Positions 57,251 through 64,000 of a DNA stretch of 64,000 bases are shown here, in pieces. The position numbers and the translations under genes are program-made. This stretch comes from Desulfatibacillum alkenivorans DSM 16219 (lineage in GTDB: Bacteria; Desulfobacterota; Desulfobacteria; Desulfobacterales; Desulfatibacillaceae). The notes under the pieces are model-generated. The model was given only the letters and a program-made list of their open reading frames with translations. It had not been told where the DNA came from and made no database searches. The first letter of the stretch is position 1; the number at the start of each line of letters is the position of its first letter. The stretch lies in NCBI RefSeq assembly GCF_900142135.1, contig NZ_FQZU01000005.1, forward strand, positions 124,001-188,000, in the 5' to 3' direction.

Positions 57251-57529
57251 ATGAAAACGTTAGTTGGCGGAGCAGTCGCGGCTGTACTGGGTCTGTTGGG
57301 CATGGCCATCTGGTCGGAACAGTTTTTTGGCATCCTGGCCGGTGTGGTGCCCGTAACCCTGTTTCTGGGCGGCGCCTTAGCTATTTACCTGGGCTTTGAC
57401 GAACTGAAAGATAAATGGCAGGGAGAAGAGGACTTTGATTTCGGCGACGGCGCCAGCGACGTGGATCGCTACAAAAAAGAAATTGAGGACCTGAAAAAAG
57501 AGATCAACTCCCTCAAAGGCTCCAAATAA
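57251..57529 (+). CDS. Small two-helix membrane protein with C-terminal coiled coil
   Basis: This 92-residue protein has two membrane helices (about 2-20 and 27-47) and a C-terminal charged helix 'VDRYKKEIEDLKKEINSLK'. AAGGAGG precedes the ATG. Its plan resembles the Phage-shock/YtxH-like small proteins but I cannot name it. Followed by a strong terminator. Confidence 0.75.
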   Translation: MKTLVGGAVAAVLGLLGMAIWSEQFFGILAGVVPVTLFLGGALAIYLGFDELKDKWQGEEDFDFGDGASDVDRYKKEIEDLKKEINSLKGSK

Positions 57530-57942
57530 AATAGCATAGCAAGTTTTTCGGCTCCCCTTATTAATTATGAGCCGATTGCAAATAGGCATCCAAAAAGCCC
57601 TGAATCCACAACCTCGGATCAGGGCTTTTTTTTGGGGGGCCGCTCTTGTGGGGGCTTTCCCCTCAATAAACAAGAGTTTCCTAATTGTATTTAGTATATT
57701 AACCAAGATAAAATTATTGCCGTAAAGAGAATCTTGGTATATCATATCACGCATCATTCAATGGGTTCCCAAGATGTGTGTGAAAGATTGGCCGGTTTGA
57801 GGGGGGAGGCGTCTTCCATATTCAGAAACATTGGCGCCCATAACCTGTTCAGGATAGTTTTAAGTGTAACCAAAAGATTTCTTTAGATTTTTTTGTCCTG
57901 CCTTTTTGCTTCTTCTCTAACGCATCTCGGCATTTATCGGCC
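57530..57942. other. Intergenic region between the small membrane protein and the GGDEF-EAL gene
   Basis: About 410 bases without a gene. It has two hairpins: CGGCTC/GAGCCG near 57549-57574 and the terminator listed next. AT-rich promoter-like sequence lies around 57670-57735. No riboswitch was recognised. Confidence 0.4.
57592..57633 (+). terminator. Rho-independent terminator
   Basis: AAAAAGCCCTGA (57592-57603) pairs with TCAGGGCTTTTT (57619-57630), then more T. A-rich left arm and T-rich right arm, so it could work in both directions. Confidence 0.9.
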
Positions 57943-60594
57943 TTGGAAAAAATTAACGCTTTGTTGTTTTTGGAAAGCCCCGGCTTGACCGGCTTGGCCG
58001 TTGCCATGGTGAACTCAATGAACGCCCCTAAAAAGATAGCCCTTGTTGTTTTGGATAAAGACGGATCCCTTGCAGAGGAGGCCAGAAAATACCTGCCCGA
58101 GTCTTCGTTTCGGATTCAAGGCTTTACGGACCCGGAAGAGGCGCTGGCTTTCATAAAAAAAGGCGAGCCAGGCATCTGCCTGGTGCGGACCGCTCTCAAT
58201 AACACGAGTTCCAGCGCTTTTTGCAAATTATTGAGGGCGGACTATTCCAAAGAAAAGCTGCCTGCCATCCTGGTTGCAGACCCCCACGAAACATTTAAAA
58301 TCAAGGTGGGCTACGAAGCGGGGTTCTCGGACGTTGAGACTTTTCCCATCAATTGGCAGGTCATGCAGAATCGTTTGCGTTACGCCCTGGACACCAACCA
58401 GCTTTTGGCAAAGCTGAGGGACAGCGAAGAAAAAATTTATCACGCTCAAAAGGCCGCCCAAATGGGAACCTGGGAATACGTTCCTGAGAGCAAAACCTTT
58501 ATTTTATCCAAAAACTCCCATCAGGTGTTTGGTATACGCTACGGCGACGAAAGGGTGTCCCGGGACCATTTTCTGGACGTGTTTCATCCTGAGGATCGCG
58601 AAGAATTCTCCAATCTGCTCAATCAGGCGGTCACCCGCCATTTTCCTTTCAGCCTGGTGCACCGGATTATGCGCTTTGATAAAAGCGTCCGTTTTATTCA
58701 ACAGCAGATTTCCATTGTCCGGAACAGCACCACCGGGGTCAAAACCATCCTTGGCACGGCCCTGGACGTCACGGACCAGAGGTTGAACGAGTTCTTTGAG
58801 ATGGATAAGAACAGCGTCCTGACCATGATCATCAAAAACCTGCCTATTATGGACGTGCTGAACGAAGTTATCAGAGTGGTGGAACGGCAAAGGCCTCAGG
58901 CTTCCACCATGATCAGTCTGGCCAAGGACGGCAAACTGGTTTCCACGGTGTACTCACGGCTTCCCGCCGGCTTCATCAAGGCCGTGGGCAGGCAGAGAAT
59001 CTGCCCGGAGTCCGGGTTGGCCGCCGCCGCATATTTGGGGGAGACCATCCTGGTTAACGACGCAAGCTCCAATCCGCTTTGGGATAATTACCGGAGTTTG
59101 GCGCAAGAGCACGGATTGCATGCCTGTTATGCGGCCCCCATATTGTCCGGCAAAGGGCAGTTGCTTGGCGTCATTTCCCTCTATTACAAGGAGTCCGTGG
59201 ACCCAGCGGAAGAGGACCTGGCTTTGCTTAAGGCGGTCACTGATTTGGCGTCCGTGGCCATTGAAAAAGTGCAACTGACCGAAACCCTGGTTTATCAGGC
59301 CCGCCATGACGACCTGACCGGGTTGGCCAATCGCGGCGCTTTGCGGGAATGGCTGGAAAAAAGCCTGAATGCCGCCAAACGCTACGAAGAAATGCTGGCC
59401 CTCTTGTATATTGATTTGGATCGATTCAAGCAGGTCAACGACTCCCTGGGGCATGTGGTGGGAGATCAATTATTGAAGGAGGTGGTCAGCCGTTTGCTTC
59501 GGATAGTCCGGGATTCGGACATCCTGGCCCGCATGGGAGGGGATGAGTTCGTCCTGGCCGCCAGCCGCCTGGACTCCAAGGAGGACGCCATCGGCATGGG
59601 GCGGCGCATCCTGCAGATATTCCGGGAGCCCTACCGGATTCAAGACCACGAGTTGTATCTTGACGCCAGTATTGGAATCAGTTTTTTTCCGGAAGACGCC
59701 CAGGACGCGGGCAAACTCATCCGCCATGCCGACACGGCCATGTATTATGCAAAAATTCGGGGCGGCAATCGTCTGGCGGAGTTCGAGCCCCAAATGAAAA
59801 TGGCTGTCCTGGAGCGCTTAGAGATTGAAAATGACCTGAGAAAGGCCATTGAAAACAAAGAGTTTGAACTTTTCTACCAACCCCAGTACGAACTGGCGAC
59901 CAAGAGGCTGATCGGGTTTGAGGCTTTAATTCGGTGGAATCACCCGGAGTTGGGCCGCATTCCTCCGTTAAAATTCATTCCCCTGGCCGAGGAAACCGGC
60001 TTGATCATCCCCATAGGCGAATGGGTGGTTCATGAGGCCTGCGCTCAGAACGCCAGGTGGGCCAAGGCCGGGTACGGGCCTTTCAAGGTGTCCGTCAATG
60101 TTTCGTCCGTGCAGTTTGCGGACGAGGGATTTCTGGACATTCTTATCAGCGCACTCAACAAAAGCGGCATGGATTCCCACCACCTGGAAATCGAATTGAC
60201 GGAAAGCCTATTGGTAAAGGACGTCAAATTCATCGCCAACATGTTGAGCGGCGTCAAGTCCCTGGGCGCCACAACCGCCATTGACGATTTTGGCACAGGC
60301 TACTCCTCCATGAGCTATCTTCACGACCTGCCCGTAGATTGCCTGAAAATAGATCGATCCTTTGTGATTAACACGGGGGACGACACCTTCGCCTCGGAGC
60401 GTAAAAGAAACCTCTTGAGCAAAATCGTGGAAATGTCTCACGAGTTGGGGCTTACGGTTATCGCGGAAGGATTTGATAACAAGCAGCAGTTCGATTATCT
60501 GGTTAAGATCGGGTGCGACGTGGGCCAGGGCTTTTATTTAGGCGTTCCAATGTCAGCCCCTGAGATCGAGTTTTATTGCAGCATGTACTATTAA
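57943..60594 (+). CDS. GGDEF-EAL protein with degenerate receiver, PAS and GAF domains
   Basis: This 883-residue protein runs: receiver-like domain (about 30-150) lacking the phospho-acceptor Asp ('ICLVRTALN' at that strand), PAS (about 155-280), GAF (about 295-440), GGDEF (about 450-610; 'ARMGGDEF' at 530-537 and I-site RDSD at 523-526) and EAL (about 625-875; 'GFEALIRWNHP', 'DDFGTGYSSMSYL', 'LKIDRSF', 'IAEGF'). Both catalytic motifs look intact, so it may make or cleave c-di-GMP. Start is TTG at 57943; ATG at 58006 or 58018 is the alternative. Confidence 0.9.
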   Translation: MEKINALLFLESPGLTGLAVAMVNSMNAPKKIALVVLDKDGSLAEEARKYLPESSFRIQGFTDPEEALAFIKKGEPGICLVRTALNNTSSSAFCKLLRADYSKEKLPAILVADPHETFKIKVGYEAGFSDVETFPINWQVMQNRLRYALDTNQLLAKLRDSEEKIYHAQKAAQMGTWEYVPESKTFILSKNSHQVFGIRYGDERVSRDHFLDVFHPEDREEFSNLLNQAVTRHFPFSLVHRIMRFDKSVRFIQQQISIVRNSTTGVKTILGTALDVTDQRLNEFFEMDKNSVLTMIIKNLPIMDVLNEVIRVVERQRPQASTMISLAKDGKLVSTVYSRLPAGFIKAVGRQRICPESGLAAAAYLGETILVNDASSNPLWDNYRSLAQEHGLHACYAAPILSGKGQLLGVISLYYKESVDPAEEDLALLKAVTDLASVAIEKVQLTETLVYQARHDDLTGLANRGALREWLEKSLNAAKRYEEMLALLYIDLDRFKQVNDSLGHVVGDQLLKEVVSRLLRIVRDSDILARMGGDEFVLAASRLDSKEDAIGMGRRILQIFREPYRIQDHELYLDASIGISFFPEDAQDAGKLIRHADTAMYYAKIRGGNRLAEFEPQMKMAVLERLEIENDLRKAIENKEFELFYQPQYELATKRLIGFEALIRWNHPELGRIPPLKFIPLAEETGLIIPIGEWVVHEACAQNARWAKAGYGPFKVSVNVSSVQFADEGFLDILISALNKSGMDSHHLEIELTESLLVKDVKFIANMLSGVKSLGATTAIDDFGTGYSSMSYLHDLPVDCLKIDRSFVINTGDDTFASERKRNLLSKIVEMSHELGLTVIAEGFDNKQQFDYLVKIGCDVGQGFYLGVPMSAPEIEFYCSMYY

Positions 60595-60603
60595 AGGAGG
60601 GGA

Positions 60604-60642
60604 TCTGCGCCTCTCCAGGAATGTTTCGAGGAAAGGCGCAGA
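60604..60642. terminator. Hairpin between convergent genes, possible terminator
   Basis: TCTGCGCCT (60604-60612) pairs with AGGCGCAGA (60634-60642). It lies between the GGDEF-EAL gene and the convergent binding-protein gene. No T run on the plus side, so the role is uncertain. Confidence 0.45.
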
Positions 60643-60653
60643 ATAAAATAGGC

Positions 60654-61622
60654 TTATTGAATAACCTGGTTGGCGGCTTCAATGAGCGTATAGGGTATTT
60701 CCTGGTCCAGGTTTTGGGCGATGCGGGCGTTCAAAATCAGCTTGCCCTCCTTGTTTTGGGCAATGGCTATGGAATCCGGGCTGGCGCCTCCAAGGATCTT
60801 CAGAGCCGTTTCCGCCGCCCACAGGCCTTGTTCTTCAGACACCTTGGCGAAGTCCAGAAGAGCGTACGGGGCCATGAAGTCGTAGGATGTTCCCGTAGGG
60901 ATTTTGGTGTTGGCTTCCACAAAGGCGATAAGTTCCTCAGACTGGTCTGCGTACAATCCGCCGTCAGAGTCAACGAGCAGAATATCCACTTTGTTTTGCA
61001 GTTCGGCAAATCCAGTTTTCCAGTCTTCGGCGTTTTTGGAAAAATATTTTTCAAGTCTCAAGCCAAAGGCTTTGGAAATGTTTTCCGCTTCCTTGGTGGA
61101 TGTGAGTGTTTCAGGCCCGATAAAACCCAGCCTGTCCCCCTTGGCGAAAGGCTTGAGTTGCTCCAGCAATTGGGGAACCGGGGTGACTTCCACCATGCCG
61201 GTGACGTTTTTGCACGGAAAGCCGTACACCGAGGCATCCCAGTTGACGCCGCAGAAAACCACCGGAGTCGCCGTGTTTTTCAAGTAGGGCACGACCAGAT
61301 ACTTGGCGGCGTTGTCGTCGGACGTGATAACCACGTCCGGCTTAAAGGAGTCAATCAGAGCCTTGGCTTTTAATGAAACGCTTTTTTTGTATTCCTCCCC
61401 TGATTGGCGTTTGGTGTCCATCCTAAAGATTTTCACCTCAATTCCTTTGCCTTCCAGAGCGGTTTTGGCTCCCCTGACAATGCCGTCGCTCCATTCATAT
61501 CCTTCATGATAGGAGTCCACCAAAAGGATCTTTTTCCCGGCAAAATCCGCCGCCGGGGATGAGCCCGCTAAAATGAGGGCCAGAGTCATAACCGCGGCCA
61601 GGTATACGCCGAATTTTTTCAT
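60654..61622 (-). CDS. ABC-type substrate-binding protein (PF04392-like)
   Basis: This 322-residue protein has a signal peptide (AAVMTLALILAGSSPAA, cleavage near 25) and the ABC_sub_bind pattern: 'KKILLVDSYHEGYEWSDGIVRGAKTALEGKGIEVKI', 'PDVVITSDDNAAKYLVVPYL', 'TPVVFCGVNWD', 'GYSY'-type 'TSYDFMAPYALLD'. No permease or ATPase gene follows; a chemoreceptor gene lies immediately upstream, so it could serve as a periplasmic sensor. ATG 61622 follows GGAGGAAAG. Confidence 0.82.
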   Translation of the reverse strand: MKKFGVYLAAVMTLALILAGSSPAADFAGKKILLVDSYHEGYEWSDGIVRGAKTALEGKGIEVKIFRMDTKRQSGEEYKKSVSLKAKALIDSFKPDVVITSDDNAAKYLVVPYLKNTATPVVFCGVNWDASVYGFPCKNVTGMVEVTPVPQLLEQLKPFAKGDRLGFIGPETLTSTKEAENISKAFGLRLEKYFSKNAEDWKTGFAELQNKVDILLVDSDGGLYADQSEELIAFVEANTKIPTGTSYDFMAPYALLDFAKVSEEQGLWAAETALKILGGASPDSIAIAQNKEGKLILNARIAQNLDQEIPYTLIEAANQVIQ

Positions 61623-61784
61623 ACTTTCCTCCACTGCATTTGCTGTGACAAGTCTTGCTATACATTTCACCAAAGTCCCTGATCATGAAAAACGACCGGG
61701 GATTCCGGTTTTCCGGCTGAAATTCTTTGACGAATATTGTTCGCCCGGCTGTGGATCAATCCGTGCGCCGGGCCAATAAAGCGA

Positions 61785-61846
61785 AACGCTCCCCACGCCC
61801 GGCTCGCCCAAAAAACGGGGCATTAGGGCATGGGAAGCGTTTTTTG
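61785..61846 (-). terminator. Probable terminator after the chemoreceptor gene
   Basis: AACGCTCCCCACGCCC and GGGCATGGGAAGCGTT arms pair with one mismatch, and TTTTTT follows on the plus side. The stem contains a second small hairpin around 61805-61830. Placed just after the chemoreceptor stop. Confidence 0.5.
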
Positions 61847-61848
61847 CA

Positions 61849-63795
61849 TTACACCTTGAACTTGCCAGCCATCTCAGTGAGCATGCTCCCCAAGCTGTTC
61901 AGGGCGATGGTGGATTCCTCCAATTGCTTGGCGCTGTCCACGTTTTGCTCACTGGCCAGCTTGATGCTTTCCAGCGCTTGAGACAACTGCTCCATTCCAG
62001 CCAGTTGCTGTTGGGCCGACGCCGCTATCAGGCGGGATGCTTTGGCGGATTCCGAAGTGCTTGACGACAGCTTGCTGATGGCTTCTTCCGCCTCGGAAGA
62101 CAGCTGGCTGCCTTCGTCCACGGCTTTGGAGCCCCTTTCCGTGGCCATGACGGCCGCGCTGGTGGCGTTCTGGATTTCCTGCAGAATGTTTCGGACCTGT
62201 TCTGTGGCTTGTTTGGATTGGTCGGCCAATGATTTGACTTCCTGCGCGACCACGGCGAAGCCCTTGCCGAACTCACCGGCCTTAGCCGCCTCGATGGATG
62301 CGTTGACGGACAAGAGGTTGGACTGGTTGGCCAGTTCGTTCACCGCATCAATAATTTCGGCGATGTTCTGGGTTTGTTCGCTCAGCTTGACAATGCTTTC
62401 TGCAATGTACTGCATTTCGTCCTTGATCCGGACCATGCCGTCCAGGTTGTAGGCGGTGGCCGAAAGCCCGCTCTGGGAGACCTTTTCCGTATCTTCTGCG
62501 GATTGAGCCACGCTTTCCGCCTTTTCGCTGGAAACCCGCATGGTTTCCTTCACTTCCTCCCCGGTGGTGCTGATTTCACTGACCGAGCTTCCCATCTCCG
62601 TGGCGCTGGAGGCGAACTGGGAGGCGGTGGTGGAAATCTGAGCCGTGAGGGTCGCCAGGGAATGGGCGGATTCCATGATTTCCCGAATCATGGCTTGCTG
62701 CTTGTCCATGAATTTGTTGAACCAGGATGCCAAGTCCCCCACTTCGTCCTGACTGGAGACGTCCAGCCTTCTCGTCAAATCCCCTTCGCCCTGGGCCACG
62801 TCCTGCAAGCCTTTGCTGACCGTATCAATGGGCTTGATGATGAAGACCTGCACCAGAATCAAGATGGAAAAGCCGATTGCCAGCAAGAGCAGAAATCCTA
62901 TGCCGGCCACCCAGACGCTGACCTCATTGGCGCCGGCGTAAATCTCGCTGGCTTTGGCGCTCAGGCCCGTCGCCAGGTCGGTTCCTTCAACCTGGCATAT
63001 GGCTGTTATATAATCTTGGCCGGAGGAATTGTCCATGTCGGCGCCCAGGACATGCTCATAAACTCCGCGCTCCTGGCCGGCATATTTCGTTCCCAGGTCG
63101 GATTTGGCGATGTCTACGACGAAATCCATCTCCAGCTTACTGGAATGGGATTGATGGCTGACTATCAAGCCTTTGCTCTCCATCAAAAACGCTCTTCCGC
63201 TCTCCCCGAACTTCATCTTGCTCATGAAATTTTCCCGGAAATAGGCAAGATTCAATTGGGCGAACATGTATCCCTTCCGCCCCTTTTGCTCCACGGGAAC
63301 CGTGAGCATGAGAGCCGCCGAGTTGGTAAGGCTGCTCTTGAAAACCGGGGAAAATCTTCCTTCAATTATATCGTTTGTGGACAATATGCCCTGGCATAAA
63401 TCCTTAATTTGTCCGGCTTTCTTTGCGTCGGAAGCTGTTATGGGCGTTCCCTGGGCGTCCGTGAGGATCACAATGTCGTAAAAAGCGTGCTTGGTTGTAA
63501 TCCTCTCCAGATTCGCCTGGGCCTGTTTTCTGAATGCCGTAGCGATGAAAGTGTCCGGCAGGGCTTCCCTGAATACTTTTTCCGTAGCCCAAGACTCAAC
63601 GTCAAACATAGCCCGTTGAACCCATGCGGCCAGGTTCATCGACGAAGACTCCGCCTGCAGCAGCATTTGCGCTTTGGCTTGTGTTTTTAAAACGCTTTTA
63701 ACTTTGACGTAGGTGACGGCGCCGAAAGCGGTCAGGAGAATCGTGAGGATGATTAGCGCAGGCGCTAAAAACTTCGTGCGAAGGCCAAACTTCAT
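61849..63795 (-). CDS. Methyl-accepting chemotaxis protein (dCache-like sensor)
   Basis: This 648-residue chemoreceptor has an N-terminal helix (about 13-32), a long periplasmic Cache-type sensor (about 35-285), a second helix (about 288-312), HAMP (about 313-365) and a signalling domain whose hairpin tip is '[30 protein letters not shown]'. The tip departs slightly from the consensus RGFAVVAdEVRkLAErs. It signals to CheA and the flagellum encoded at the other end of the window. ATG 63795 follows AAGGGGGG; the open frame is 45 codons longer without support. Confidence 0.93.
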   Translation of the reverse strand: MKFGLRTKFLAPALIILTILLTAFGAVTYVKVKSVLKTQAKAQMLLQAESSSMNLAAWVQRAMFDVESWATEKVFREALPDTFIATAFRKQAQANLERITTKHAFYDIVILTDAQGTPITASDAKKAGQIKDLCQGILSTNDIIEGRFSPVFKSSLTNSAALMLTVPVEQKGRKGYMFAQLNLAYFRENFMSKMKFGESGRAFLMESKGLIVSHQSHSSKLEMDFVVDIAKSDLGTKYAGQERGVYEHVLGADMDNSSGQDYITAICQVEGTDLATGLSAKASEIYAGANEVSVWVAGIGFLLLLAIGFSILILVQVFIIKPIDTVSKGLQDVAQGEGDLTRRLDVSSQDEVGDLASWFNKFMDKQQAMIREIMESAHSLATLTAQISTTASQFASSATEMGSSVSEISTTGEEVKETMRVSSEKAESVAQSAEDTEKVSQSGLSATAYNLDGMVRIKDEMQYIAESIVKLSEQTQNIAEIIDAVNELANQSNLLSVNASIEAAKAGEFGKGFAVVAQEVKSLADQSKQATEQVRNILQEIQNATSAAVMATERGSKAVDEGSQLSSEAEEAISKLSSSTSESAKASRLIAASAQQQLAGMEQLSQALESIKLASEQNVDSAKQLEESTIALNSLGSMLTEMAGKFKV

Positions 63796-63850
63796 GGGAA
63801 CGCCCCCCTTTACACGGGATCGTGTGCGATAAATATGTTGTAAAAAAGGC

Positions 63851-63955
63851 ATTACTTCGAAACGCATCACCGGTGAACTGGCTGCTGTGACGCGACAACA
63901 TATTTTGGGCGTCCTGACATGCAAACACAAATTTGAACCAGTAATTACTTCGAAA
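63851..63955. repeat. Direct repeat ATTACTTCGAAA upstream of the chemoreceptor gene
   Basis: ATTACTTCGAAA occurs at 63851-63862 and again at 63944-63955. Each includes the palindrome TTCGAA. Both lie upstream of the chemoreceptor start, 93 bases apart; they may be binding sites of one regulator. Confidence 0.4.
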
Positions 63956-64000
63956 GAGAATATCTGCTTTTGGCTACAAAGGCAGACTCTGGGTATTAAA

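Noticed and set aside
1-64000. CRISPR array, prophage, tRNA or rRNA
   Set aside because: No regularly spaced repeats, no phage structural genes and no tRNA-like clover-leaf or rRNA sequence was recognised.

Overview
The window is a continuous stretch of a Gram-negative, motile bacterial chromosome. Its flagellar gene order (fliA, then flgF-G-A-H-I-J-N-K-L-csrA-fliW), the lipoproteins, the GAF-containing PilB/GspE ATPase, the PlsB acyltransferase and the many redox and flavin proteins all suggest a deltaproteobacterium of the Desulfobacterales (Desulfatibacillum/Desulfococcus-like). That taxonomic call is inference from gene content; there is no rRNA, and I saw no tRNA, CRISPR array or prophage.

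Layout. 1-4.7 kb: end of flhG, fliA, a FliL-like membrane protein, small flagellar-locus genes, a FliK-like protein and an FlhB C-terminal-like protein. 4.8-13.6 kb: the distal rod, L/P-ring and hook-junction operon behind a good sigma-54 promoter, ending with the csrA-fliW pair. 13.6-19 kb: a small Cys-rich protein, the YbgF/CpoB lipoprotein, a TetR regulator with an old-yellow-enzyme reductase (NemR/NemA-like pairing), two small lipoproteins and a STAS protein, then a 740-bp gene-free stretch carrying repeats and a MITE-like element. 19.4-29.7 kb (minus strand): a ten-gene MoxR/DUF58/SpoIIM/RDD membrane cluster preceded by zinc-finger membrane proteins. 29.8-41.6 kb (minus strand): a YejABEF-type peptide importer behind a plant-type dapB, then a fused MurU-AmgK-like enzyme and plsB. 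41.8-48.2 kb: GAF-PilB ATPase, crotonase, signal peptidase I with an extra N-terminal membrane domain, thiE and an M23 peptidase. 48.4-52.7 kb: a Crp/Fnr regulator next to an iron-sulfur flavoprotein, a two-receiver diguanylate cyclase, dodecin and a methyltransferase. 52.9-64 kb: nucleoside transporter, glycerate 2-kinase, radical SAM protein, small proteins, a large GGDEF-EAL protein, an ABC-type substrate-binding protein and a chemoreceptor.

How the genes work together. The first 13.6 kb make one flagellar programme: FlhG (placement), FliA (late genes), sigma-54 (rod/ring/hook-junction operon), FlgN (chaperone) and CsrA-FliW (translational control). The 29.8-41.6 kb block combines an importer related to muropeptide transporters, a diaminopimelate-pathway enzyme and a MurNAc kinase/uridylyltransferase fusion, which suggests peptidoglycan recycling. 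The 48.4-50 kb block looks like a small redox regulon: both the regulator gene and the adjacent iron-sulfur flavoprotein gene carry the same palindromic upstream site.
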